A DNA stretch of 64,000 nucleotides, from assembly GCF_018687715.1 (NCBI RefSeq), contig NC_056758.1, forward strand, positions 22,982,501 to 23,046,500. Direction: 5' to 3'. The position numbers and the translations under genes were made by a program. Below are positions 1 through 12,135 of this stretch, in pieces. Below the pieces are notes generated by a model, which was given only the letters and a program-made list of their open reading frames with translations, searched no databases and had not been told where the DNA came from. How positions within the stretch are numbered: the stretch's first letter is position 1; the number at the start of each line of letters is the position of its first letter. Source of the DNA: Carya illinoinensis. Its lineage: Eukaryota > Streptophyta > Magnoliopsida > Fagales > Juglandaceae.

Positions 1-1473
1 ACATTTTTCCACGCACGCCAAAATCCCATTTTGGCCCAGAACATATCCTTTAAACATAACCTCGCCATTATCCTCGGTAATGGCCCACAAACCAAACCAT
101 CAGAGCACTGTAGGCGGGAATCATAGGCGGGATTCTACCACCGTCCCTGCTTACCACCATCCCTGCACTGTGTGCACCGTAGGTGAGAACCACAGACGGG
201 ATTCTAGCACTGTCCCTATTTACCACCATCCCTACGTAGCGTGCCTCTGACTCAAACCAGTCAATCCAACCGTTCATATATACCATAAATCATTTCTTGC
301 TTACAAGCCCAGTTTTCATTTTACAAACACATGTACATGCATGTAGCTACACGAAAACCCATTTTTTTCCTTTTTAAACATGAACATGCATGCACTATAC
401 AATGCAAACATCAAGGCATGAATATCTCAAACAAATATCAACATCAACCAAACAACTCCGTCCTCAATCCATCCGACCCCCGAACTCCTCGGACTCAATC
501 TGGAATCAACCAACCAATCCAATAATTTATTGTAAGAGCAAAAATATATTTAAATCTAAAATAGAGTTTGAAAAATACTTACAGCGCTATAAGGTATTTT
601 TTGAAAGCTCACGGCATTGCAAACGGCGGAGAAAAAACAACGTAACAGTGTATTTTACACTGTGGCCGTGGGTAGTAAATTACCCACTTTCGAATGGGGA
701 CAAACCAAGATACAAAATTGATAGGGAATGACCTTGAGATATTTATGAAGCTAAAGGAAGTGAGCTTTGGCCGTGGGTAGCGGTGGAAACGGCGGTGGAA
801 GTGCAAAAAGGGGCTGAACGGAGTTGAGCTCGTGGAAGCTGCTCCGGCAACGGATCGGGGCCGGAATTGGGTGGGTTAGGACGGCAAGAGGTAGGGGAAG
901 AAGTTATGAAGAGATGGTGGCCGGAGGTGGAGCGACGACGCCGAAAATGGCTCAAAACCGTGCCGAAAGAAGGGGCTATAGGGGGTGATCGGCGACATGG
1001 ATGGAGGAGATTTTTGGTGGGGGTGTTCACAGGCCGGAGGGGGACCGAACGACAGTGGCTGTGTCGGTCACGTCAGTTGGCAGCGGCAAGTCTGGGTGAA
1101 GAACAGACCGGCGATGGGAAGGGAAGGGGAGAGGGGTAGCACGCGGGAGGGGAGAGGAAAGAAGAAGAAAGAAAGAAAAAGAAAGAAAAAGGAAAAAGGG
1201 AAAGAAAGAGAAAAGAAAAAAGAAAAAAGGGAAAAAGAAAAGAAAAGGTGAGGGAAAAGAAATGACGTCCAGTCCTCACTTCCGGAATCCAAAAACTGAC
1301 TCGACGAAAACGATATTTTTTTTTTAAAACCGTAAAACGACTAAAATAAATTAAACACCACATCAAATAAAATAAAACCAATTAAAATACAATAATTTAA
1401 AATAAAAGAGCTAACATATTAATTAAATTAAAAACACTCCTTCAGTAAAAATACACGTAAAAACAGGGTATCA
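1..1473 (-). mobile_element. Tekay-family LTR fragment A, reversed, cut by window edge
   Basis: Reverse complement of the LTR seen complete at 6481-8784. Landmarks in order: the GCCAAAA...TTTTGG segment at the left edge, the block near 450-500, the CAGTG...CACTG palindrome at 646-662, a purine-rich stretch (1140-1250, pyrimidine-rich in sense) and the terminus near 1473, where sense reads TGATACCC instead of TGTGATATCCC. Its other end lies outside the window. The reading frames inside are low-complexity and not genes. It probably lies inside LTR fragment B. Confidence 0.8.
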
Positions 1474-2735
1474 AATAACCTACCAATCACAAATCAACAA
1501 TACTAATTAACTCCATCCTCAATCCATCCGACCCCCGAACTCCTCGGACTCAATTCGGAATCAAACAACCAGCAATCAAATAATTATTGTAAGAGCAAAA
1601 ATATATTTAAATCTAAAGTGAAGTTTGGAAAATACTTACAGCGCTATAAGGTATTTTTCGAAAGCTCACGACGTTGCAAACGGTGGAGAAAAAATAACGT
1701 AATAGTGTATTTTACACTATGGCCGTGAGTAGTAAATTATCCACTTTCGAACGGGGACAAACCAAGACACGAAATTGATAGGGAATGGCCAAAGGATGTT
1801 TATGAAGTTAATGGAAGTCAGAGTTGGCAGTGGATGGCGGCGGATCGGACACTTAAAGCTAATTTCGGCTTTGGAGAGTGAGTGAGAGTGAGGGATATAC
1901 ACAACTCCGTTGGTCATGAAATTTCTTGGGGAAGGTCATGGTGATGAGAGGAACAAGATGGTGGTGGTGAAACACCATGAGTGGCCGTGTACGGCGGCGT
2001 ACGGTGGTGCAACCGAAACACTAGCTATGGAGACCCATCGGAGAAAAAGAAAGAGTTAGAGGAAAAGAAAGACATGGGGAGGAAGCCCTTGATGTGGTGA
2101 ATCCATTGATGATGCTTGGTGGCTGATTTGGCAGTGTATGGTGGCTCAAAGAGGAGAAAAAAGGCTAGAAGACCCATTTGTTTGGAGGAGAAAAGAGAGA
2201 GATTGGGTGGCCGGTGTAGCACACCACCAGTGCAGTAGGCTCGCCGATGTGGGAGGGACATGCTGGAGGTGGAGGTGGGTCACGGCGGCTGGAGGTGGCG
2301 CCGGCTGGGTGGGCTAAAGGAACGGACGGAGGGAGAGGGGGGTTTGGGTCGCATGGGCTGGGGGGGGGGGGGAAGTAGGGGAGGAAAAAGGAGAAAAAAA
2401 AGAAGAAGAAGAAAAATAGAAAAAAAAAGGAGAAAAGAAAAAGAGGAAAAAGAAAAAGGAAAGAAAGAAAGTGAGATCCAGTTCTCACATCTTAAGTCAA
2501 GAAACTGATTCAACGAAAATAACTTTAAAAGCTATAAAACGATTAAAATAAATTAAACACCATATCAATCTAAAATATAATAAATAACTAATAAAAACAA
2601 CAACATAATATTAAACCAAAAAACAAACTAAAATAAATCCAATTAAAATACAATAAATTAAAATAAAAGAACCAATATATTAATTAAATTAAAAAACTCC
2701 TTCAGTGAAAATACAAGTAAAAAGGGGATATCACA
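1474..2735 (-). mobile_element. Tekay-family LTR fragment B, reversed
   Basis: A second copy of the same LTR in the same orientation. It begins in mid-LTR (the block at 1505-1560 repeats the one at 455-510) and runs to the true LTR terminus, ...GGATATCACA at 2735, where satellite sequence starts. Its missing part is probably to the left of fragment A, so A would be an insertion into B; this cannot be confirmed inside the window. It holds a 13-G run at 2360-2372 and a palindrome with 8-bp arms at 1702-1720. Confidence 0.75.
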
Positions 2736-5700
2736 CAAATGATTAGTCCTCTCTAAACCCTGTTTTGAGCTTAATTTTCTTTTCAATTTTTTCTAACCTT
2801 TTTGGTATGGTCCTTATTACTTTTATTGTTGTTTTTTATCATTCTTAGATTTAATTAGAAGATTAGTCTCGATCTAACACTTGTCAATACAAGCAAAGCC
2901 ATGGTAATGCCCAAGTCACCGCCAATTGGCACCTAGTTGCACCATCATGTGCATTGCAACGAATTGGCCACTAGCCAACGCCAATTAAAAAATTTTGTAA
3001 AGGAAAATTACATCATATAAACCCCACCATGACCCTTCAAGTTCAATTCTGGCATTAGATGAACTGGTAACAAGAAACTTGTCTTTTATTTCATTCTTCC
3101 AATTGAAACCTACATACACCAAACCTTTGGTTTCCCTCAAGTCCAGGAAGTGCCATACGCCCCTATGGTTCCCCATCTAGCCATGGTGAAGCTTTATGCT
3201 TGATGAGTTAAAGGCATTAATCGACTTGCAAATGATTAGTCGTCTCTAAACATTGTTTTCAGCTTAGTTTCCTTTCTAATTCTATCTAACCTTTTTGATA
3301 AGGACCTTAGTATTTTTATTGATTTTTTTAATCATTTTTTGATTGAATTAGAGGATTAGTCTTCATCCAACACATGTCAATGAAAGTGAAGCCATGTCAA
3401 TACCCAAGTCACCTCCAATCAGCACCTATGTGCACTACAACAAATCGGCTGTTAGCCCACGCCATTTAAACCATTTTCTCAAAGGCAATTTCATAATTTA
3501 TGCCCCACTATAACCCTTCAAGTTTAGTTTTAGCAGTGGACAAATTGGCAACAAGAAACCTGTCTTTTATTTCATTCTTCCAATTGAATCCTACATACAC
3601 CAAACCTTCGGGTTTCCTCAAGCACAAGATGTGCCATACACCCCTATGGTTCCCCATCTTGCCATGGTTAAGCTTTAAGCTTGAGTTGAGGGCATTAATC
3701 GACTTAAAAATGATTAGTCGTCTCTAAACCCAATTTTGTGCTTAATTCCTTTCTAATTCTATCTAAACTTTTTGATATGGACCTTATTACTTTTATTGTC
3801 GTCTTTCATTATTTTTAGTTTGAATTGGAAGATTAGTCTTGGTTGAACACATGCCAATACAAGCAAAGCCATGTCAATGCCCAAGTCACCTCCAATCGGC
3901 ACCTATGTGCAGCTACATGTGCATGGCAACAAATTCATATATTACACGCAACCATAACCCTTCTAGTTTAGTTCAAGCATTGGATGAATTGGCAACAAGA
4001 AACTCATTTTTTATTTCATTTTTCCAATTGAAGCCTACATAAACCAAACCTTTGGTTTCCCTCCAGACCAAGAAGTGCCACACGCTTCTATGGTTCCCCA
4101 TCTATCCATTGTTAAACTAAGCTTGAGTTAAGGGAATTAATTGACTTACAAATGATTAGTCATTTCTAAATCCTGTTTTGAGCTTAATTTCCTTTTTAAT
4201 TCTTTCTAACCCTTTTTATATGGACCTTATTACTTTTATTGTTGTTTTTCATCATTCTTTGATTATCTAGAAGATTAGTCTTTAGCTAACATGTGTTCAT
4301 ACAAGCATAGCCATGTCAATACCCAAGTGATCGCCAATAGGCGCCTAGGTGCACCATCACGAGCATTGCAACAAATCAGCGACTAGCTGACGCCATTTAA
4401 AAAATTTTCTCAAGGAAAATTTCATCATTTACACCACACCTTAACCCTTCAATTTCAGTTCAAGCATTGTATGAATTGGGAACAAGAAACCTGTCTTTTA
4501 TTTCATTCTCCCATTTGAAACCCACATACACCAAACCTTTGGTTTCTCTCAAGCCCAATAAGTGCCACACACCCACAAGGTTGTTTATCTAGCCATGTTT
4601 ATGCTTTAAGCTTGAGTTAAGTGCATTAATCGACCTACAAATGATTATTCCTCTCTAAACCTTGTTTTGAGCTTAATTTCCTTTCCAATTCTTTCTAACC
4701 TTTTTGACATGGTCCTTATTACTTTTATTGTTTTTTTTTTCATCATTCTTAGATTTAATTAGAATATTAGTCTTGATGTAACACTTCTCAATACAAGCAT
4801 AGCCATGTCAATGCCCAAGTCACCGCCAATTAGCACCCAGGTGCAACATCATGTGCATTGCAACGAACTGGCCACTAGCCGATGCCAATTAAAATTTGTA
4901 AAGGAAAATTACATCATTTCCACCCCACCATAATCCTTCAAGTTCAGTTCTAGCATTGGATGAACTGGCAACCATAAACCCATCTTTTATTTCATTCTTC
5001 CAATTGTAGCTTACATACACCAAACCTTTGGTTTCCCTCAAGCCCAGGAAGTGCCATATGCCCCTATGGTTCCCCCATCTAGCCATAGTTAAGCTTTATG
5101 CTTGATGAGTTAAGGGCATTAATCGACTTACAAATGATTAGTCGTCTCTAAACACTCTTTTCAGCTTAATTTCCTTTTTAATTCTATCTAACCTTTTTGA
5201 TACGGACCTTAGTATTTTTATTGATGTTTTTGATTGAGTTAGAGGATTAGTCTTGATCCAACACATGTCAATGAAAGTGAAGTCATGTCAATGCCCCAGT
5301 CACCTCAAATCGGCACCTATGTGCACTGAAACAAATCAGGCACTAGCCCATGCCATTTTGAACCACTTCCTCAAGGACAATTTCATATGTTACACACAAC
5401 CATAACCCTTCTAGTTTTGTTTTAGCATTGGATGAATTGGCAACAAGAAACCTGTCTTTATTTCATTCTTCCAATTGAAGCCTACATACACCAAACTTTC
5501 ATTTTTCCTCAAGCGCAAGATGTGCCATACACCCCTATGGTTCCCCATCTTGCCATGGTTAAGCTTTAAGCTTGAGTTGAGGGCATTAATCGACTTACAA
5601 ATAATTAGTCGTCTCAAAACCCAGTTTGTGCTTAATGTTCTTTTTAATTCTATCTAAACTTTTTGATATGGACCTTATTACGTTTATTGTCATATTTCGT

Positions 5701-6480
5701 TATTTTTAGTTTGAATTAGAAGATTAGTCTTGGTCGAACACATGTCAATACAAGCAAAGCCATGTCAATGCCCAAGTCACCTCCAATTGGCACCTATGTG
5801 CAGCTACATATGCATGGCAACAAATTCATATATTACATGCAACCATAACCCTTCTAGTTTAGTTCAAGCATTGGATGAATTGGCAACAAGAAACCCATTT
5901 TTTGTTTCATTTTTCCAATTGAAGCCTACATAAACGAAACCTTTGGTTTCCTTCCAGACCAAGAAGTGCCACACGCTTCTTTGGTTCCCCATCTATCCAT
6001 TGTTAAGCTAAGCTTGAGTTAAGAGAATTAATCGACTTACAAATGATTAGTCATCTCTAAATCCTGTTTTGAGCTTAATTTCCTTTTTAAGTCTTTCTAA
6101 CCTTTTTTATATGGACCTTATTACTTTTATTGTTGTTTTCCATCGTTCTTTGATTATCTAGAGGATTAGTCTTTATCTAACACATGTCAATAATAGCATA
6201 GCCATGTCAATGCCCAAGTGACTGCCGCCTAGGTGCACCATCATGAGCATCGCAACAAATCGGCCACTAGCTGACGCCATTTAAAAAACTTTCTCAAGGA
6301 AAATTTCATCATTTACACCACACCTTAACCCTTCAAGTTTAGTTCTAGAATTGGACGAATTGGGAACAAGATACCTGTCATTTATTTCATGAATCTATTT
6401 GAAGCCCACAAACACCAAACCTTTGGTTTCTCTTTAGCCCAATAAGTGCCACACACCCACAAGGTTGTCCGTCTAGCCAT
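2736..6480. repeat. Satellite array, four-monomer higher-order repeat (part 1)
   Basis: Tandem monomers, each marked by CAAATGATTAG or a close variant, start at 2736, 3229, 3707, 4149, 4638, 5131, 5598 and 6040. Spacings are 493, 478, 442, 489, 493, 467 and 442 bp. Monomers four apart resemble each other most: types 1 and 5 share TCCTCTCTAAACC and TATGGTCC-like blocks, and types 3 and 7 share the short 442-bp form in which the segment after the CAACAAAT block is replaced by CATATATTAC. The higher-order unit is therefore about 1.9 kb. Short reading frames on both strands (for example minus 2985-3176, 4889-5086) recur because the DNA repeats; they match no family I recognise. Confidence 0.9.
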
Positions 6481-8784
6481 TGTGATATCCCGTTTTTACG
6501 TGTATTTCACTGAAGGAGTTTTTTAATTTAATTAATATATTGGTTCTTTTATTTTAATTTATTGTATTTTAATTGGATTTATTTTAGTTTGTTTTTGGGT
6601 TTAATATTATGTTGTTGTTTTTATTAATTATTTATTATATTTTAGATTGATGTGGTGTTTAATTTATTTTAATCGTTTTATAGCTCTTAAAGTTATTTTC
6701 GTTGGATCGGTTTCTTGACTCAAGATGTGAGAACTGGATCTCACTTTCTTTCTTTCCTTTTTCTTTTTCCTCTTTTTCTTTTCTCCCTTTTTTTTTCTTC
6801 TTCTTTCGTTTTTTCTTCCTTTTCCTGCCCTGCTTCCCCCTCCAGCCTGTGCGACCCGAACCCCCCTCTCCCTCCATTCGTTCCTTTAGCCCACCCAGCC
6901 AGCGCCACCTCCAGCCGTCGTGACCCACCTCCACCTCTGGCATCTCCCTCCCACACCGGCGAGCTCTACTGCACCGGTGGTGTGCTACACCGGCCACCCA
7001 ATCTCTCTCTCTTCTGCTCCAAACAAATGGGCCTTCTAGCCTTTTTCTCCTCTTTGAGCCACCATACACGGCCAAATCAGCCGCCAAGCACCACCAATAG
7101 ATTCACCACATCAAGGGCTTCCTCCCCATGTCTTTCTTTTCCCCTAACTCTCTCTTTTTCTCCGATGGGTCTCCATACCTAGAGTTTTGATTGCACCACC
7201 GTACACCGTCGTACATGGCCATCCATGGTGCTTCACCACCACCATCTTGTTCCTCTCATCACCATGACCTTCCCCAAACAATTTCATGGCCAACGGAGTT
7301 GTGTATAGCCCTCACTCTCCCTTACTCTCCAAGGCTGAAATTAGCTTCAAGTGACCGATCCGCCACCGTGCGCCGCCACCCACGGCCAACTCTCACTTCC
7401 AATAGCTTCATAAACTCCTCTAGGCCATTCTATATCAATTTCATGTCTTGGTTTGTCCCCATTTGAAAGTGGGTAATTTACAACCCACGGTCACAGTGTA
7501 AAATACACTGTTACGTTGCTTTTTCTCCGCCGTTTGCAACGTCGTGATCCTTCGAAAAATACCTTATAGCGCTGTAAGTATTTTTCAAACTCTATTTTAG
7601 ATTTAAATATACTTTTTCTCTTACAATAAATTATCTGACCGGTTGGTGGATTCCGGATTGAGTCCGAGGAGTTCGGGGGTCGGATGGATTGATGACGGAG
7701 TTGCTTGGTTTGGTTGTTTTGTGATTGGTTGGTTAATTGTGCCTTGAGATGTGCATTACATGGTGCATTCATGTGCATTTTATTTAATTTGAGAAAATCC
7801 GATTTTAATCGTGTAAATGGATTCTCGGGTGCCTGTGTATCACGACCCCAAGCCGGGATGGGGTATTATCTCGGTGGAGCTCCTCTAGTCACTTGGGAGT
7901 GGATAATACTGAGTGACATCCCCTGGGTTGTCGCTGGGCGACGACTGGATCGCACGATACGGTAACGCTGTCGCGTCGACTCCGTGGTCCCTAGAGTGGC
8001 GGAGACTAGAGGATGGCCTGATCCAGGTACGCGCTGGGCGCGAGTACTGGGCATCGCTCGTTTAGGTGTCACACGTAGTCATTACCTGCGGTGTGGCACA
8101 GGAGCCAGTGTGTGCGAATGATCCCTAGGGGAGATCATGGTGCATGCAATAATTGGAACGGGTTTTGGTTATTGGATATGGGCCATTTTCTAAATGGCGA
8201 GGTTATGATTGAGGCTTTGTGATCCATTTTTTGGGAAAATGGTGGTTTATTGATTTGGGCCATTATCTGGGATAATGGCAATGACTGGTTTAAAGGATAT
8301 GTTTTTGGGCCAAAATGGGATTTTGGCGTGCATGAAAAAATGTGGTTTTTATGGGACATGTGCATTTGCATTCTTTCATGCATATTGTTTGAGTTTAATA
8401 TGTTTTTTATCTAGTGGCATTTGGATCTTACTTACCTGCGGCACCATTTTGGTGCAGAGATCGAGGAGGAGGAGGAGGAGGCTGAGCCCGAGGAGGCAGC
8501 TCCGTCAGAGTATTGATTTGGAGTGTCATGCCTTGTAGTTTGATGTTGAAACTATATTTGTAGCTTGTAATATTTTATAATGTATGTTTTGAATGGCTTT
8601 GTATTAAACAAAGAAAAATTCTGGTACTTAGTTATATGATTTTGTTTATCCGCTGCGTGTTTTCTTTTGCACACTTGTTGCATGTACACACACTTGGCAC
8701 TTGGCGATAGGGTGGTGACCTATGATGTCATATCCAGACGTCTTGATTTTCCCGTGTCCGTACGTGAGATTTGGGGGCGTTACA
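6481..8784 (+). mobile_element. Solo LTR, Tekay-type Ty3/Gypsy
   Basis: Complete 2304-bp LTR, TGTGATATCC...GGGCGTTACA, flanked by a perfect 5-bp duplication GCCAT (6476-6480 and 8785-8789). No internal region is present, so it arose by recombination between the two LTRs of a full element. It interrupts one satellite monomer cleanly: removing it and one GCCAT restores the monomer. It carries the paired palindromes (7469-7488 and 7494-7510), the GGCCA...TTTTGGC segment (8300-8330) and the GAG-rich block near 8460-8515. The LTR is the same family as those of Gypsy-1 and Gypsy-3. Confidence 0.95.
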
Positions 8785-9390
8785 GCCATGGTTATTGTTT
8801 AAGCTGGAGTTAAGGTCATTCATCGACTTACAAATGATTAGTCCTCTCTAAATCCTGTTTTGAGCTTAATTTCCTTTTCAATTCTTTCTAACCTTTTTGA
8901 TATGGTCCTTATTACTTTTATTGTTCTTTTTCATCATTCTTAGATTTAATTACATGTCAATACAAGTAAAGCCATGTCAATGCCCAAGTCACCGCCAATC
9001 GGCACCTAGGTGCACCTAGATGTGCATTGAAACAAATCGGCTACTAGCCCATGCCAGTTAAACCATTTTCTCAAGTTCAATTTCATAATTTACATCCCAC
9101 CATAAAACCCTTCTAGTTTAGTTGTAGCATTGAACGAATTGGTGAAAAGAAACTTGTCTTTTATTTCATTCTTATAATTGAAGCCTAGATACACCAAACC
9201 TTTGGTTTCCCTCAAGCTCAAGAAGTGCGACACGCCTATATGGTTCCGCATCTAGCCATGGTTAAGCTTTAAGATTGAGTTAAGGGCATTAATCGACTTA
9301 CAAATGATTCATCGTCTCTAAACCCTGTTTTGAGCTTAATTTCCTTTTTAATTCTTTTTTATCTTTTTGATATAGACCCTATTACTTTTT
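8785..9390. repeat. Satellite array (part 2)
   Basis: Continuation of the array beyond the solo LTR, with monomer starts at 8831 and 9301. After subtracting the 2309-bp insertion, the spacing 6040 to 8831 is 482 bp and fits the fourth monomer type. The last monomer is broken near 9390, where unrelated sequence begins. Confidence 0.85.
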
Positions 9391-10273
9391 ATAATACCCA
9401 TCATTGTAGTGGGTCATTTAGAAAAAGATTTTATGAAAAGAGATAGGAATTACAATTCATTTAAAATTTTTTCCTTCCATGCCAGGATACAAAAAACTCG
9501 TTGTTTATAAAATAAAATGTGATTCTTAATTTAAAAAGAGTTACAGTGGTAAACATTAAATTTTATAATTAAAAATCTTTCACTTAAAAATTGTGCCTAG
9601 GCTTCAATTCTCTTCCCCTTGGGCCATGTTCGTCTTGACAAGTACCATTCGTCTTGTCCCTGGGATGGCACACATAAAAACTAAAATGAATCGATGTGAT
9701 ATGAACCCGCAGAATTAGAATCCTTTGAACTCACAATCAATTTGAAAACTCACCTAAGAAAGCCAAAATCAAGTCAATTGGATGGAAGAATCTAGTCTCA
9801 TTGAGGAACTTGTTTCAATAACCTAGATTATATTAAAATCTAGACCCATTGAAAAACATGTCTCAAGAACCCATTACAAAGAAGGAACACTACAAAGATT
9901 GTGATTTACCTTTGATTAGTTCAAACGTTCAATGAAGAACAGAAGGAGATAAACTCAACTCATAATGAATAAAATTCATCAATTTCATAAACTTCATATA
10001 TTGTTTAAAATGAGGCTACAAGAATATTTAAACTAAAACCTCACAAAATCCTAGGTAAAATAAAGCCCCATCTTCCAAAAATGCCCCTGAATGAATAGTG
10101 TCACAACTATAGTGCCGCACTACACTAACCCTTTTGAAACCCTAGCTCAACCAAATAATAACTTTTCCAACACGCCCTTATGTCCTTTTCACAATAAAAC
10201 AATTATTCTAAACTAATAAATAAGTCCTTTAAATGAATTAAATAAATTGAAAATCTTCAAGTGCTCAAAACCT
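9391..10273 (-). mobile_element. Probable 3' untranslated/LTR region of a decayed Gypsy element
   Basis: No gene. Read on the minus strand it lies directly downstream of the polyprotein C-terminal remnant at 10274-10490 and is AT-rich, with stretches such as TTGAGTTTATCTCC and GTAGTGTTCC that look like an LTR leader region. I could not fix LTR ends or a target duplication, so the assignment rests on position and base composition. Confidence 0.45.
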
Positions 10274-10490
10274 TTAAGTCATGTTGTTACCCTCTTCCAT
10301 AACTTTTATCAAATGAATCAAAGCTGGATTTTCATCCTTCAAGCCTATCTTGATTGTTGAGATCTTGGTAGATACATTCCAAGTGAATTGCACCAATCCT
10401 TGTATTGCTTCCTTGCTCTTCTTAACTCTCGATCTTGTGATTGCCCCATCTAGAACTTGCAAAGGATCTCTAAGGCTCTGTCAACCTTGT
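10274..10490 (-). pseudogene. C-terminal remnant of a Ty3/Gypsy polyprotein
   Basis: About 70 codons ending in TGA/TAA on the minus strand. The peptide contains DPLQVLDGAITRSRVKK followed by EAIQGLVQ. A PITRARAK-like motif followed by a helical EALNGLVQ-type stretch is common at the extreme C-terminus of plant Gypsy polyproteins, after integrase. No integrase lies upstream: the sequence to the right (10491 onward) is non-coding. This is an isolated 3' piece of an element otherwise deleted or rearranged. Family is clear; lineage is not. Confidence 0.6.
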
Positions 10491-11268
10491 GGCCCATCAC
10501 GATGACTCGTAAGCATTACTTCATACAATTAAAATATCATAACATAAGTTTTCAGTCATGCATTCATCACTCCATACATACTATATTTAAGACATTCATT
10601 TCTTTTAAAACATTGCGAGGCAAGGTCTTTCTTGAAAAACGATTTTCTTTCGTAAAACATTTCCTCATACCTTGGACCTTCATTTCTTAAAGAGTCTAAA
10701 AATACATGCATTCTTTATTAACATTCATACATTCTTTCTTATCACTTTCATTGGTCGTATAGCACTCAGTTATGTCCCGTGTGTGAGCATTAGCGGTCTT
10801 TTGGACCTTGATTCCACCTGTGGCCACGGGTTAGGAATCCATTCCGTCAAGTTGAACTACCAGCACTACTTACCCAGCATTGCAATCTGCCCATTCATTC
10901 ATTCATATGGCTGTTACGTATTTTCATACATTAAAGCATTCAGTTCTTCCATTCATTTAGTCCTTTCTTTAAGTACTTTTCATTCATTCTTTTTAGTCCA
11001 CTCAATTCTTAAGCATCATTTAAAAGCATAGGCTTAAACATCGACATTTAAAAGCATACATTGAAATTATCATGACATAAGCATCATTTAAAACATCAGT
11101 CTATGGCATCATTTAAAACATAATCTTTCATAGGGGCATTTTAAAACCTCAATTCATAGGGACATTTTAACACATTTTCTTCGATTCATTTAAAGCATCT
11201 CTTAAAGCATGAGGTCTTAGCCTTGTATTTCAGTTCGTGAAAATACATACAATACTTACCACATATAC
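10491..11268. other. Unassigned AT-rich repeat-like sequence
   Basis: No convincing gene. The stretch 10990-11215 contains about ten copies of CATTTAAAA-like words in loose tandem, and 10771-10850 contains a more GC-rich block (CCTGTGGCCACGGGTTAGG). It is probably part of an LTR of another family. It ends at the left duplication of the second solo LTR. Confidence 0.4.
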
Positions 11269-12135
11269 TGTGACATCCCGTTTTTACGTGTATTTTCATT
11301 GAAGGAGTATTTTAATTTAATTAAAATATTAGTTCTTTTAATTTAAATTATTTTATTTCAATTGGTTTTATTTTAATTGATGTGGTGTTTAATTTATTTT
11401 AGTCGTTTTATGGTTTTTAATTTGTTTTCGTCGGATCAGTTTTTGGATTCCGGAGGTGAGGATTGGACCTCATTTCGTTTCCCTCATCTCTTCTTTTTCT
11501 TTTCTCTTTTTTTTCTTCTTTTTCTCTTTTCATTTTCTTTTTCTTTTCCTTCTGTTCTTTTTTTCTTCTTTTTCCTTCTTCTTTCTTCCCTTCCCGCGCG
11601 CGACCTCTCTCCCTCTCCCTCCATCCGTTCCTTTAGCCCACCCAGCCGGCGCCACCTCCAGCCGCTGTGACCCACCTCCACCTCCGGCATGTCCCTCCCT
11701 CACCGGCGAGCTCTATTGCGCTGGTGGTGTGCTACGCCGGCCACCCAATCTCTCTCTTTTCTCCTCCAAACAAATGGGCCTTCTAGCCTTTTTCTCCTCT
11801 TTGAGCCACCATACACGGCCAAATCAGCCGCCAAGCACCACCAATACATTCACCACATCAAGGGCTTCCTCCCCATGTCTTTCTTTTCCCCTAACTCTCT
11901 CTTTTTCTCTGATGGGTCTCCATATCTAGAGTTTCGGTTGCACCACCGTAAGCCGCCGTACACGGCCACCCATGGTGTTTCACCACCACCATCTTGTTCC
12001 TCTCATCACCATGACCTTCCCCAAGAAATTTCATGTCCAACGGAGTTGTGTATAGCCCTCACTCTCTCCCTCACTCTCCAAAGCCGAAACTAGCTTCAAG
12101 TGTCCGATCCACCGCCATGCGCCGCCACCCACGGC
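11269..12135 (+). mobile_element. Second Tekay-family solo LTR, left part
   Basis: Starts TGTGACATCCC and matches the left ~870 bp of the 6481-8784 LTR. It is interrupted at 12135 by the Copia element. With the right part (17331-18657) the LTR is about 2.19 kb. The flanks TATAC (11264-11268) and TATCC (18658-18662) are a 5-bp target duplication with one mismatch. No internal domain exists on either side, so this is a solo LTR later hit by Copia. Confidence 0.9.

Noticed and set aside
1068..1381. Long lysine/glutamate- or phenylalanine/serine-rich reading frames in the LTRs (also near 2165-2510, 6659-7182, 11377-11930, 46057-46769, 50732-51500)
   Set aside because: They overlap on both strands, follow purine/pyrimidine tracts, differ between LTR copies and match no protein family; they are by-products of LTR composition.
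7705..7965. Frame with GACVSRPQAGMGYYLGGAP and PLVTRERNKLSDVP repeated in six LTRs
   Set aside because: The peptide looks conserved, but the LTR DNA is equally conserved outside the frame and the frame ends at different places in each copy. I kept only the acidic-tail frame as a weak candidate.
10672..11031. 119-codon hydrophobic frame as a membrane protein gene
   Set aside because: No homology recognised; it lies in AT-rich repeat debris with CATTTAAAA repeats and lacks a promoter or codon bias.
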